Shown: positions 44,382-55,535 of the stretch, in pieces
How positions within the stretch are numbered: the stretch's first letter is position 1
Layout: each line of letters begins with the position of its first letter
Assembly: GCA_963678675.1 (NCBI GenBank)
Contig: OY783198.1
Coordinates: 15,100,876-15,164,875 of the forward strand
Reading direction: 5' to 3'
From: Xiphydria camelus
Lineage: Eukaryota; Arthropoda; Insecta; Hymenoptera; Xiphydriidae
Length of the DNA: 64,000 nucleotides
Notes under the pieces: generated by a model
What the model was told of the DNA's origin: nothing
Databases searched by the model: none
What the model saw: the letters and a program-made list of their open reading frames with translations, nothing else
Made by a program: the position numbers and the translations under genes

Positions 44382-44805
44382 TATTTACAAAAATTCAAAA
44401 TTTTCGAAAATCTTGTCCTCCATATTGGATCCGCCATCTTGAATTTTTAAAATCTGACTTCAGATTCATGATCAGCGACCCAAAGAACGTCCTTATACCA
44501 AATTCGGCATGAATCCGTCGATTTTCAAAAATCTCGTCCGCCATATTGGATCCGCCATCTTGAATTTTTGAAATCCGATTTCAGATTCGTGATCAGCGAC
44601 TCAAAAAACCCCTTATAGCGAATTTGGTTTAAGTCCATTAACTTTTTGAAAATCATGATCTATTGATGGTTTTTTGAGATTAAAAAAAAATGTGACGTGA
44701 TGGAGACAAACGGACACCGGATTCGGATTCAGCGACCCCAAAAACATAAAGATATGCTGGTCTGGTTCTGGGAACAAGACCTTTTTTTTTTGTGTGCTTG
44801 TGTTA

Positions 44806-45061
44806 TCATCTCGCTCACTCGCTAGCGCGCATAACAGTGGTTGAATCTGCCTCATGTAGATGTGGTTATGAGTGCGAGGACCTGAACCATGTCTTCTGGA
44901 ACTGTTCCCTCTACGACTGCCACAGAGAATTGTTAGTTCGCTCCCTTTGCGACAGTGGTTACTTTCCACCATATCAAATCCAATATTTTTTATCGGAACT
45001 CCAACCAGATGCCCTGAAGGCGCTAAATAAATTTGCAGCCGATTGTCACCTCAGAATATAG
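44806..45061 (+). pseudogene. LINE A ORF2, C-terminal piece after the insertion
   Basis: The reading resumes with HLAHSLARITVVES and a Cys/His cluster CRCGYECEDLNHVFWNC (CX1CX5CX4HX4C type), the C-terminal motif of RNase-H-bearing LINEs. It ends CHLRI and TAG at 45061. About 150 bases of 3' UTR follow, ending in an A-rich tail at 45212. Confidence 0.88.
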
Positions 45062-45224
45062 AAACGCATCATAAGGACTAAAATGATAAAACCGATATAA
45101 ACTACGTACACGAGTTAAGATAGTGTAAAAATGAGTAATTATAATTTCCTATTTAAGTAACTATATAGCGGAATAAACTGTAAAAGTTTCTAAGCTTAAA
45201 TAATAAAAAAAAAGTCGGTCCTAG

Positions 45225-45345
45225 ACAATGCGTGCATTCGGCAAATGCGCGAACGTTCGAGCTCATACTACGCATTCGGTTGCAGCACTTATGATACTTA
45301 TAAGCAGCAGTGTGCTATTAAAATGCCATATAGCATTAAAACCCG
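45225..45345. other. Short spacer
   Basis: Between the LINE A target duplication and the next TIR element. Nothing recognised. Confidence 0.4.
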
Positions 45346-46371
45346 TAACAGCCCGTTCACACGATACGGTTTTTTCCCGTTTCGGTAATTTTACCGAATC
45401 CGTTTTTTTATCGTGTTCTGCAGTGGCGCATACATTTAAACGGGCGCATTCACACGGAACGTCTTCGAAACTCATACGGCAATTTCACCGTTTTGGTCGC
45501 GACTGACGTTCGGTTTTGTCACCGAAAACCGAATGGCCGGATTCGGGATAATAATCAAATCGGTTGCTAGTAGCAATGTTTATGCATCGAAGTGTTCAGA
45601 CAGGATAGTTTTCGTGCGATAGGGCTCGTGCATGGCCGGGTGATGGCGCGAGAGCCCGAAACGGTTCGTGTTCACACGATACGGATTCGGTAAATTTACC
45701 GAATCGGTTTTTTATCGTGTTCTGCAGTGGCGCATACATTTAAACGGGCGCGTTCACACGGTACGTCTTTGAAACTCATCCGGCAATTTCACCGTTTCGA
45801 CCGCGACTGACATTTGGTCTTGTCACCGAAAACCGAATGGCCCAATTCGGGAAAATAATCAAATCGGTTGCTAGTAGCAATGTTTATGCATCGAAGTGTT
45901 CAGACAGGATAGTTTTCGTACTGATAGGGCTCGTGCATGGCCGGGTGATGGCGCGACAATAAACAACGATTTTAACCCTTTTAGTGCCGGACGACGATAT
46001 ATCGTCGTTCTCTGCACTTGCGAAAAGTGCCAGCGACGATATATCGTTGCGTATGCGATGGCGCCATGTTCTTCGCATTGCGAGAAAGCTCTATCTGAAA
46101 ATAAATGTATAAAACGTTATAAACGGTCTAATAACATTGCAAAGGAATGTAATCAAAATTGTTTTTGAGTATCCTTTGCATTCGCTCGAGCGGCTCTGTT
46201 TCGACGCCCGGGCGATTGTGACCGATTCGGTAAAATTTTACCGAAATGGTGAAAAAACCGCATCGTGTGAACGAAAAAACCGTATCGTGTGAACGGGCTG
46301 TTCGGTTTGCATCGATTCGGTAAAATTACCGAAACGGGAAAAAACCGTATCATGGGAACGGGCTGTTACGG
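45346..46371. mobile_element. TIR element with an internal ~320 bp tandem duplication
   Basis: GTAACAGCCCGTTCACACGA near 45346 pairs with its inverse near 46350-46370 (GGAACGGGCTGTTAC), and the pairing continues over about 55 bp through GGTAATTTTACCGAATC. Two direct copies lie within (about 45350-45668 and 45669-45960), sharing CGTGTTCTGCAGTGGCGCAT and GGTTGCTAGTAGCAATGTTT. At about 45973 a TTAA CCCTTTTAGTGCCGG sequence with the palindrome CGACGATATATCGTCG starts, which resembles a piggyBac-type end. No transposase is seen. Superfamily not assigned. Confidence 0.75.
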
Positions 46372-46424
46372 TTCATCGCGAAACGTCATTAAAGGCAAAT
46401 CGGTCCGATCGTGGAGAAGACCCG

Positions 46425-46606
46425 GTTCACCTCAATGAGGGAGAAAATAACGTAATATAATGAAATTGAAACTCTTATTTTATTCGATAATATAAACCAC
46501 TTTCTATAACAAGGAGTTGTAATCAAATGAAAAAAAAAGTTGATAAAAAAACCAGCAAATATTGAACCCACGATATCGAAACTCTTAGTCCGGCAACTTA
46601 ATTTTT
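46425..46606 (-). repeat. Dispersed tRNA-like repeat, copy 3 (3' part)
   Basis: Inverse of about 32870-33052: AACCCACGATATCGAAACTC and AGGAGTTGTAATCAAATG are the complements of the copy 1 landmarks. The 5' part is missing, and the break adjoins the start of LINE B. Confidence 0.8.
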
Positions 46607-47044
46607 TTTTGTTGAAACATTTGTTTATTGAATATATAACCGTCTTTCCGTGCACCTCACTTACAAAGCCCAATTGACGGGTGTGAGGGGGGGTTGAGCT
46701 TCCCCTGCCGGGCGCGTCCCTAGGTGGCGGATAAGGGGAATGGCCGATCTGATTAACGCCTTAGTGGCGCGAAAGGATCGGTTAATGAGAGAGATAAGCG
46801 CTTCCAATGGTGCATAAACCCACCAACGGGGGCGTGAAGGCTCTCGTCGTGGACCAAAAGCTCCCCCCAAACATGAGGTGTGAGCTACCGCGCTGAGATG
46901 TTGTATGGCGCAGGGGGTAAGATGCGTTCCCAAACGGTGCCTCCCAGATACCGGGCGCCCTCTGGGTAGTAAGTAGCTAAGCCCTGGGTGAATGGACCTC
47001 TCCCCAGGTGAGACCGAATATGTCTGATACTCGTGGGACGAAAA

Positions 47045-47933
47045 ATGGACCAATTAACTAATCTTAAATTAAATACCGGACCTTCTGGGACGGAAACGAA
47101 TCAGAAGGGTGACAAACACACTGACGGTGAACAGGAAATCACTAAGCAGAAACTTAGTGGAGCTGCGAGGCGACGACTGAAAAAACAGTTGCAAGGGGGA
47201 GTAGGGAATAAACAAGTCCCAACAACCCCTGGGACAGTTACAGACGGGGCAAGAGATGGAAGTGGGAAGGGGATCAAGCGAATGACCCCTGGACACCATA
47301 CACCCAGCCCCAGTACGACAGACTGAGAAAAAGACTCGGACGGAAACATATGCGCAAAAGTCGACAAAAATGATCAGGTGGGCCCTTATACCGGAAGGGT
47401 ACCCTGAGAGACGATTGACGACGGACGAATTGACAGCGCTCAAGAGACTTATTAAAACCATGATCCTGTCAATACCCGACGGTACAAAGACGCCCATCTT
47501 CGAAGGGATTTGGGAAAGAGACGGTGCAGCGGTGGTAGGCTGCACCGACGAACAAACTAGGATGTGGTTGAAAAGCCTATTCCCAGAAAACAAAATAGAG
47601 AATCTCGTTCTCGGCGTGGTCTCGACTGAGGAGCTTCCAAAGCGCCACAGGGTAGTGGTCCACGTCGAGGATGAGGAACTGACACCCTCGGAGGCTATAC
47701 TGTTTCTGGTGAAACAGAATACAGGATTGGCCAAGGAGGACTGGACGATTGACAAGGGCAGTGAAAGTAAGGAAGCTACTAGCACCCACTTTTCGACACT
47801 TGTCAACGATAAAGCGTTGCGGTGCCTAGAAGCCTGCAACTTCAAACCTCACTGTGGGACTCAAAGAGCGACTGTAAAGTTGCTTGAGAAGAACCGCGGT
47901 GGGGATAAAGGGGCAACTGAGGCAGGCAAGTGA
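47045..47933 (+). pseudogene. LINE B ORF1, one frameshift
   Basis: From ATG 47045 (MDQLTNLKLNTGPSG) the frame is Lys/Gln-rich with LSGAARRRLKKQLQ. It ends at TGA near 47323. The continuation is in another frame with ETYAQKSTKMIRWALIPEGY, a ~190-residue domain including LPKRHRVVVHVED and LNPHCGT-like AACNFKPHCGTQ positions, ending at TGA 47931-47933. The MIRWALIPEGYPE block and its surroundings resemble the ORF1 domain of many insect LINEs (DUF4780-like, from memory). It probably binds the element RNA. Confidence 0.75.
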
Positions 47934-47942
47934 ACCCTGAAA

Positions 47943-50900
47943 TGGTTCATTTGTCGCTAAATTTTGTGCAGATTAACTTGCATCACATAGCAAGAGTGCC
48001 TCGGCCATATTGGTCAAGGAGCTAGCTAAAATGCACACAGGCATAGCACTAATACAGGAACCTTGGTTAATAGATGGTGCTATAAAGGGGCTCGGGGGAA
48101 GCGGGAGATTACTTTACGCGAACTACCTGAGCAAAAGATCAGAGCCTGCATTCTTGTAAAGGGAGTACAGGCTGTTTTCATTCCACAACTGAGCTGCGGA
48201 GACCTGGCGGTGGCTAGGGTGATTCTTGCAGACGGGAGTGGAGGTAAACAAGAGCTTATCACAGGGTCAGCTTATCTGCCATATGATTCAAGGGAACCCC
48301 CACCTACAAGGGAATTTAAACACCTTGTAGAGGAGGCGAGGAAAAGGAAGGGTGAACTCCTGGTGGGGTGCGATGCGAACTCACACCATGTGGGATGGGG
48401 GAGCACTGATACCAATGCCAGGGCAGAAACCCTGTACGAATACATCCTGGCTTCAGATCTGTTGATACTGAACAGGGGAAAGGAACCTACCTTCATGGAC
48501 CGTAGAAGACATGAAGTGTTAGATATCACCGTATGCACCGTGGGAGGATTGAACTGGGTTGGAGACTGGAGGGTGTCTAAAGAACCTTCAGAATCTGACC
48601 ACAGCCAAATACTCTTCACGGTGAGAGGGTATCAGGAGGGAACTAAAAGGAACCTGAAAAGACAGATTGGGATGGGTACGTGGAGGAACTCAAGCAAAGG
48701 ATCCGAGATGTACCTGTCCGGTTCTGTAATAAGAAGCAGCTCGAGGTGACGGCCGAGCCCTTCGCCGAGGCGCTGAGACTGTCATATGAAGCGAGTAGCA
48801 CTGTATATATCCCCAAGGGAACCAGGAAGGTCAACTGGTGGAATAATAAGCTGGCTGCAATAAGGAGCCTGTTGAGGAAAGCTTGGAACAAGGTCCGGAA
48901 TGCCAGAGACCTGTCCAATAAAAGAAAAACTCTGGAGCAGAGAAGATCCCTTCAGAGGAAATATAACAGAGAACTGGCATATGCTAAGAAAATAGGCTGG
49001 AAAGACTTCAGCAGTAGTATTGAGGAATACGCTGAGGCCTCTAGACTAGTTAAAGTACTAGGAGGGAAAAACAATGCCAGGGTGGGTTGTTTAGTCAAAC
49101 CAAATGGCGAATATACCTGGAGCACGGAGGAAACTCTGGAGTTCCGACTAGAAGAACATTTTCCGGGTTTTGAGAAAACGGAAGAACGAAAGCGAGAGGA
49201 CAGGGATGGGCATAAAGCACAAAACTGGACTCTTGCTGCCAAAATTGTATACCCTCAGGCGGTTGAATGGGCTGTTAGCACATTCAAACCACTGAAGTCA
49301 CCAGGACCAGATGGCATTTATCCCTTGATGCTTCTCAAAGGGGTTTAGATGTCATAATTGTACCACTAACCAAACTGCTCAGAGCTAGTGTCGCTCTGGT
49401 ATCAGTCCCAAGGGTCTGGGGAGAAGCACTGATCTCCTTCATTCCGAAACCCGGAAAAAACGGCTACATTAGGCCGAGGGACTTCAGACCCATAAGTCTA
49501 ACTTCCTTTGTGTTGAAAGTCTTGGAAAGGCTTGTGGATAGACATATCAAAAGTACATACCTGGTGGAACGACCTCTATCCCCTGCACAGTATTCCTACA
49601 GGGAGGGCAGATCTATCGAGACTGCTCTACATCACCTCGTGGTAAAGGTGGAGGAGCAGATAGAGGGAGGAGGCTATGCAATGGCACTTTTCACAGACAT
49701 TGAAGGGGCGTTTGTTCGCACCGGTTAAAGGTGATATAACTGAGGTCATGTCTAGAAGGGGGTTACCAAAAACCCTTATAGACTGGACTCAAAGTATGCT
49801 GGCGAACAGGTTGGTTATCGCCAAGGAAGAGAACACAGAGGTAAGGGGACGACCACTGGGAGGATGTCCGCAGGGAGGGGTTTTATCACCTCTACTGTGG
49901 TGCCTTGTGGTGGACGAACTCTTAGAACTACTGAGAGGAGAGGGATTCCTGGTCCACGGCTATGCAGATGATGCTGCGGTCGTGGTCAGGGGTAACTTCC
50001 TAAGTGTATTAAGGGACAGGATGAGCTGTGCCGTGAGTATAGTGAATGGATGGTGTAAAGAGACAAATCTCTCGGTGAACCCGGAGAAAATGTCTGCCAT
50101 GATATTCACTAGAAAATACAAAGTGGAGTACCCTAGACCATTAAGGTTTAGGGGGACAGACATCGAGTATGTTAAATCACAGAAATACTTAGGAGTCGTT
50201 TTAGACACTAAGTTGCACTGGAAGATACATATCACAGGCCAGATTGCGAAGGTATATGCCTCGCTATGGGCGTGCAGAAGAGCGATGGGCAAAAACTGGG
50301 GCTTTAGTCCCAAGGTTTGTCTATGGCTATATAAAATGGTATTATTGCCAAGATTACTGTATGCGGCAGTGGTTTGGTGGCCGAGGGTTGGGAGGATCGA
50401 ATCAAGAAACCGGTTGAAGGCCCTCCAGGGCGTGTTCCTGAGGTCTGCAACAGGGGCGATGAGAACCACACCAACCGAGGCCCTGGAGGTGGCACTGGAC
50501 GTGCTACCTCTAGATCTTTTAGTAAAAGAAAGAACAGAACTCTCGGTATACAGAATGAACTGCCTTGGTGAATGGATCAGGGCAAGAGCAGCACACGCCA
50601 GATTAGGCATACTTGATCAAGGATCTTTGACCTTGAGCCAAGATAAAACAACCAGGAGATATCAGTTAAGGAAGACCTTTAAGGTTTACCTGCCTGAAAG
50701 AAATCTCTGGAAAATGACCAGGAGGACTCCGGGCCCTACGGTTAAGAACTGGTACACCGATGGGTCGGGGTACGAGGGTCGCTTTGGGGTGTGAGTCTTT
50801 GGTCCTCAAGAAGACATCAGGGTAAGCATTGCCCTGGGTAATAAGGTTATAGTGTTTCAGGCAGAAGTTTTAGCAATAAGACGCTGCTTAGAACTGCTCA

Positions 50901-51590
50901 CAGAGCAGCGTACTGTAAAAAAATATATTTATATTTGGTCAGACAGTCAGGCTGCTATAAAAGCACTTCATAGGACCAGGACAGATTCTCGAACTGTGTG
51001 GGATACTATGGAAGAGCTGGAGACACTAGGAAGAACCAGTAAGATTACTCTTGCATGGGTCCCTGGACATACGGGAGTCCATGGTAATGAAGTGGCGGAC
51101 GAGCTGGCAAAAGAGGGTACCAGAAAGGAGAACCTCGTACCGGTGGGAGTACCCTTTGCTGTGGGCAGGCAAGGAATTAAAAGGAAATTCCACAGGAATC
51201 ATCTTTACCGGTGGACTAATCTAGAAACGTGCATACAGGCGAGGAATTTAATGCCCCGCCTGGAACAGAAGAGAGCCAGGTCACTGATGAACATAAACAG
51301 AATGAGTCTGAGCACTACGATCAGGCTACTAACTGGTCACTGAAGATTCAACTCTCACTGCAGGAACCTGGGTCTTTCAGACACAGATAGATGCCAGTAC
51401 TGCGAAAAGGAGAGGGAAGATGCCCAGCACCTGCTGCTGGACTGTCCAGCACTGGGGGCTCTTAGACACCGCCCGATAGGCGAGGCGTTTCCTAGCCTGG
51501 AAAGGGTTAGAGAGGTGGGAGTTGAAGAGATATGCAGACTGGCCAGAAAGGCCAGAGGATGCAGATCTAAAATATACTCCCAAACATAGC
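47943..51590 (+). pseudogene. LINE B ORF2: endonuclease, RT, RNase H, several frameshifts
   Basis: The endonuclease starts in one frame with HTGIALIQEPWLIDGAIKGL, shifts near 48120, and continues with GELLVGCDANSHHVGWGSTD, RHEVLDITVCT and SESDHSQI. After a shift near 48690 come NWWNNKLAAIRSLLRKAW and SPGPDGIYPLML. After a stop near 49346, SFIPKPGKNGYIRPRDFRPI follows, then motif A ALFTDIEGAF, a further shift near 49720, CPQGGVLSPLLWCLVVDEL and YADDAAVVV. RNase H begins NWYTDGSGY, is interrupted by a TGA at 50792-50794, and continues with FQAEVLAIRRCLELL, WSDSQAAIKAL and VPGHTGVHGNEVADELAKEG. The C-terminal Cys/His motif CQYCEKEREDAQHLLLDC is present at about 51395-51450. Confidence 0.9.
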
Positions 51591-51655
51591 GGGGCTACAA
51601 TAAAACAATCATGTTTTCGGTGGCATTCAGGGACGTTCATGTCCCGACCGCTTAC

Positions 51656-51697
<42 letters not shown>

Positions 51698-51838
51698 AAC
51701 GTCTTATAATAATTAGGTACATACAAATTCCATTACAAAATAGCCTAACTTTATCATGGTGAGGAGGCACTGACTAATTGTAAGTGAATTTAGTGACTCG
51801 AGTCTCGACTTTCTTTAACTATAGTTTATGTGTAAAAT

Positions 51839-52571
51839 TTAACCCCCACAAAAACAGATTCTCTGTAAAAAAAAGGCGGCATGTTCATTCAGTGCCAACA
51901 AAAATTGATACGTAAAATACTCTCCAAAAAAGATTTGAAATCAATTAAGATCGCCATGTTCAAGATTTATATATAAAAACTAATAGGCATCATTTGAAAG
52001 GAAAATTATTGCAAATCAAGTTACTAAAAAATTCGACTAAAAATTTTTATAAAAAAATTTTAATAAAAAAGAACTTGCCGCGATTAAGTTTTCATATTTT
52101 GTCCACTATACCGAATAATTGGCAGTGCTTGGACGGTGCTAGAGTGATTCATAAATTGCATTGCCGAAGTCAAATTCAGAGAAATTCAGAAGGCCCCCGC
52201 CTGATCGGGTTCCCGTGCGACATTCGTTATACTGGTGGTACCATATAAGTGTATGAATTTATTTAAAATCATAAATGCATAAACATCGAGTATAATTCTG
52301 TCTGAATTTTTTATTTTGAAGTAAAAAAACGCGGCGTTCTTTTTTATTAAAATTTTTTTATACATTTTTTTAGTCGAATTTTTCAGTAACTTGATTTACA
52401 ATAATTTTTCTTTCAAATGATGCCTTTTACTTTTTATATATAAATCTTGAACATGGAGATCTTAATTGATTTCAAATCTTTTTTGGAGAGTATTTTACGT
52501 ATCAATTTTTGTTGGCACTGAATGAACATGCCGCCTTTTTTTACAGAGAATCTGTTTTTGTGGGGGGATTT
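51839..52571. mobile_element. TIR element with ~240 bp arms
   Basis: CCCCCACAAAAACAGATTCT at 51841 is matched by AGAATCTGTTTTTGTGGGGG at 52549-52568, and the arms pair for about 240 bp (for example AAATCAAGTTACTAAAAAAT with its inverse). About 250 bp of unique sequence lies between. No transposase. Confidence 0.85.
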
Positions 52572-52687
52572 CACTACTTTTTGGAATTTATTCATGGGGA
52601 GAATACGTACATGTAGAGAGAAGAATAGTTTTTTATTACCACAAAATTAAAGTCTCACATTTTATACCGATACGAGCCAATGGGCTA

Positions 52688-53613
52688 CTGACGCATTTTT
52701 TGATAAAAATCGTTTTAAATAGAAGAGAACGAAACTAAAAGAACGGTTTTTGAAAAAATGCGATCCGTGCACCTGTTCGCTCGAAAAAAATTATTGAAAG
52801 TGGAGTTTTCGTTTCCGCGCCTAGATTGCCTGTGACGTCAGTGCGGTATCTAACAGAGTTTCCCAATGTGGGGAACCGATGCATCCCGACTATTACTTCA
52901 GTGGTTCTCTATTAATAACTCGCTTCAAACGCCTCACCCGACTAACCTACAAAAATTTGTCTGAGGCAATGGGGCATTCGAAAGAACGAAAGTATTTTAA
53001 AAAGTGTTTCGTTCCGAATTCTGTGAACAATACGAAAAACGCTCGTGATAAAATCTTTATTCGCCTACCAAGATGTGCAAGTACTGCAAAGAAATGGACA
53101 GAGGCTGTAGGTCTTTCAGAGAAAATGAACTCGAAAACTATGTCCATATCTATATCTTTGGCAAATTACTTGAATTTGCTTTCACGAAACCAACTTCCAT
53201 TATTTTGACAAGCGCAATAACAATTTGATATATTCCGCTACACGAAAACCACACGAGCTGCGTAACAATGGGTGCTTTCCATTTAACTGACACGAATCGA
53301 CACAAAATTAAACCATTGGTTCTTTCTGCTGGAGCCTGCCAATCAGTTGGTGGTTCTAGTAGAAGTGTGTCGACTTGTGTCATAAATGGAAAGCACCCAA
53401 TAAATGGTCAGCTGTGATTCATCTTACAGCGCATGCGCCCCGTGACGTCAATGCGGTACAGTTCTAAATAGTAACCATCATTTTCAATGTGAAAATTCAT
53501 ATGCTTCCACACTATAATTGCACTTTTTTTCTTCGTAATACAATATTACAGATCTAAGGAATCTGAAAATATAAAGAAAATCTAAATCTTCCACATACGT
53601 CAGTAGCCCATTA
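52688..53613 (+). mobile_element. TIR element with a degenerate THAP-like reading
   Basis: AATGGGCTACTGACG at 52688 pairs with CGTCAGTAGCCCATT at 53599-53613. Between them an open frame at 52879-53208 contains FKKCFVPNSVNN followed by ARDKIFIRLPRCASTAKKWT and EAVGLSEKMNSKT. This spacing matches a THAP domain (Cys, then the IFIRLP block, then KKW), but the second zinc Cys is Ser and the downstream CxxH pair is absent. THAP domains occur in P-element-like and other transposases, so this may be a decayed exon of such a transposase. GTGACGTCA motifs lie at 52834 and 53441. Confidence 0.5.
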
Positions 53614-54139
53614 ATTATTACCATGTTACTTTTGATTTATTCTCGTGATATATTGAAAGGGATTTATAGACTAGAGAGCCCTTATATTTTTCACTTTGCC
53701 TTAGTATTTTGGAGAAATAAAACATACCGCTTTCGAATTTACAGGCCATCGGATTTTTCTTATATCTTGGTCGTCTACAGAAATCCATGAAGACGTTTTA
53801 CCTTCAACTCTCTAAGTATACTCTTCCAATGACCATGACGAATTGTTTCATCACATGTAAAGATACCACTTATGACAGTATATATGTTGTTACATATATT
53901 AACTCGAGACGTTGGAATAGTTTTGAGAAATCCTTTTGCATGCACCGCTGAGATTTCGGAATACTTGATCCTGATAGGTCTCTTCGCTGAGTTGGGTGCA
54001 CGCAAAGATACGAGTGACTCGAGAAAGGCCCCCTGATCTCCCGGTAGCTGTCAATTCGGGAGATCGAAGCTTAACCTCGAAATCAAGTGTACAAGTGATA
54101 AGAAACAATTATTCGGGTTTCTTCGGTGAGTTTCCCCAA
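53614..54139. other. Non-coding stretch
   Basis: No gene recognised. TGTCAATTCGGGAGATCGA at 54049 is shared with 30152 inside a small TIR element, with AACCTCGAAAT following in both. Confidence 0.45.
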
Positions 54140-55535
54140 GTGTTTAAAGTAGTTACTCCATTATTGTAATCCAATTCTATTGTATCCCTTAATTTTCTGC
54201 CAAGACTTTAATTGTTGATAGTGGATGGATCAGCGAATAAATTTGATTTTTATTCACTATCAACTATCAAAGTCGTGGCAGAAAAATAAGGGATACAATG
54301 GAATTGGATTACAGTAATGTAGTAACTACTTCATTATGATTTTTTCTTTATTGATATATTTCCTCTTTCGTATTATACTATCCCAAGTTCGAATTTATAT
54401 ACCGACCTGTCAAACGCGTGAAGTGTACATATACCTCACTTTTATTTCATTAAGTATTACAGCAGAACGAGTAGGTTAGAAGATTTTCATGAAGACTCAT
54501 GATTTTCTGACATGTCATCTCGTACAGGTGCATCCGAAGAGGCAAAAAGATGACTCGCGATGGACATCGGAGAATGTTAGGCTTGTCACCGAGCGCCTAT
54601 TACCCATGGTACATTAATTGCAATATGCGCTTTTCGTTTCAATTATTCCTGCTTTAAATAACTTTCACTTCTTTCAAAGTATTTACCTTGTACAAACTGT
54701 TCATCGTAGGGGGCAGCGATCAATGATTGTGACTAATCGTAGACAAATTATTCCTGCGATGATGTTCCAGTTGCAAAGCATACACTAGCAAGTCAGCTTA
54801 CAGCATCCGATGTTTAGTATCAACTTTACCTCCTTTGGAACACCCATCACCCGAGCATAATCACCTTTTTGCCTTTTAGTTTTAATAGACGAACTTGTCT
54901 ACGACGAGTCGCTATTATCGATCGCTGCCTCATACCACGAACAGTTAAAAAAAAACGTTATTAGCTTGAAAGAAGTAAAAGTTATTTAACGCTGGAATAG
55001 TTGAAACGAGAAGCACGTATTGCAATTAATGTACCGTGGGTAATAGGCACTCGGTGACAAGTCTGATATTCTCCAATGTCCATCGAGTCATCTTTTTGCG
55101 GACAGGACCCGAGCTAGATCCTCTTCGGTTGAACCTGTACGAGATGACAAGTCAGAAAATCATGAGTCTTCATGAAAATCTTCTAACCTACTCGTTCTGC
55201 AGTAATACTTAATGAAATAAAAGTGAGGTATATGTACACTTCACGTTTGACAGGTCGGTATATAAATTCGAACTTGTGGGATAGTATAATACGAAAGAGG
55301 AAATATGTATATCGATAAAGAAAAAATAATAATAAAGTAGTTACTACATTACTGTAATCCAAATTCCATTGTATCCCTTATTTTCCTGCCACGACTTTGA
55401 TTGTTGATAGCGAATAAAAATCAAATTTATTGGCTGATCCATCCACTATCAACAATCAAAGTCGTGGCAGAAAAATAAGGGATATATAATGGAATTGGAT
55501 TACAATAATAGAGTAACTACTTTATTTTTTTTTTC
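54140..55535. mobile_element. 1.4 kb fold-back element with a hairpin at each end
   Basis: The left arm (54140-54685) and right arm (54960-55535) are inverted copies over about 560 bp around a ~270 bp loop (for example CATGAAGACTCATGATTTTC with its inverse at about 55162). At each outer end sits a ~190 bp hairpin (54145-54335, 55338-55528) whose own arms read TTGTAATCCAATTC, TTGTATCCCTTA and CTATCAAC. The same hairpin sequence starts again near 56985, and the sequence just inside it (TATATACCGACCTGTCAAAC) recurs at 55590, 56310, 56505 and, inverted, near 56915. Non-coding. Confidence 0.85.

Larger units (their letters stand above)
38579..44802. mobile_element. Fold-back element with CACAR ends and TTA duplication, split by LTR element 2
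   Basis: CACAGGCACACAAAAAAAGG (38579) pairs with its inverse at the right end (TTTTGTGTGCTTGTG, ending 44802). TTA lies directly outside each end (38576-38578, 44803-44805), a 3 bp duplication. The arms, about 430 bp each, contain two subterminal repeats of 121 bp spacing marked by ATGGCGGATCCAATATGG and its inverse. There is no transposase. A 3 bp duplication with CAC ends suggests CACTA or Harbinger-like mobilisation (inference). Without LTR element 2 it would be about 890 bp. The LINE ORF2 codon phase is the same on both sides once one TTA is discounted. Confidence 0.85.
33369..45224 (+). mobile_element. LINE A (I-group-like, with RNase H), full length but split
   Basis: A 13 bp duplication AAGTCGGTCCTAG flanks the element, and the 3' end is A-rich (AATAATAAAAAAAAA at 45201-45212), as expected for target-primed insertion. 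It carries ORF1 with a zinc knuckle and ORF2 with apurinic-type endonuclease, reverse transcriptase, RNase H and a C-terminal Cys/His segment. RNase H points to the I or a related clade rather than jockey. ORF2 is interrupted at 38578 by a fold-back element that itself contains LTR element 2. ORF2 resumes at 44806. Both ORFs also carry point stops and frameshifts. Confidence 0.92.
46620..51697 (+). mobile_element. LINE B (RNase H, (ATT)n tail), decayed
   Basis: Contains a 5' leader (about 46620-47044), ORF1, ORF2 with endonuclease, RT, RNase H and a terminal Cys/His region, then a 3' UTR and a run of ATT triplets (51652-51697). Trinucleotide tails and RNase H are features of the I group of LINEs. 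Indels in both ORFs make it inactive. The exact 5' end and target duplication were not found. Confidence 0.9.

Noticed and set aside
46661..47053. Minus-strand 130-residue frame at the start of LINE B
   Set aside because: It lies opposite the 5' leader of LINE B and shows no motif.
51652..51697. (ATT)n as an independent microsatellite
   Set aside because: Its position directly after the LINE B 3' UTR explains it as the element tail.
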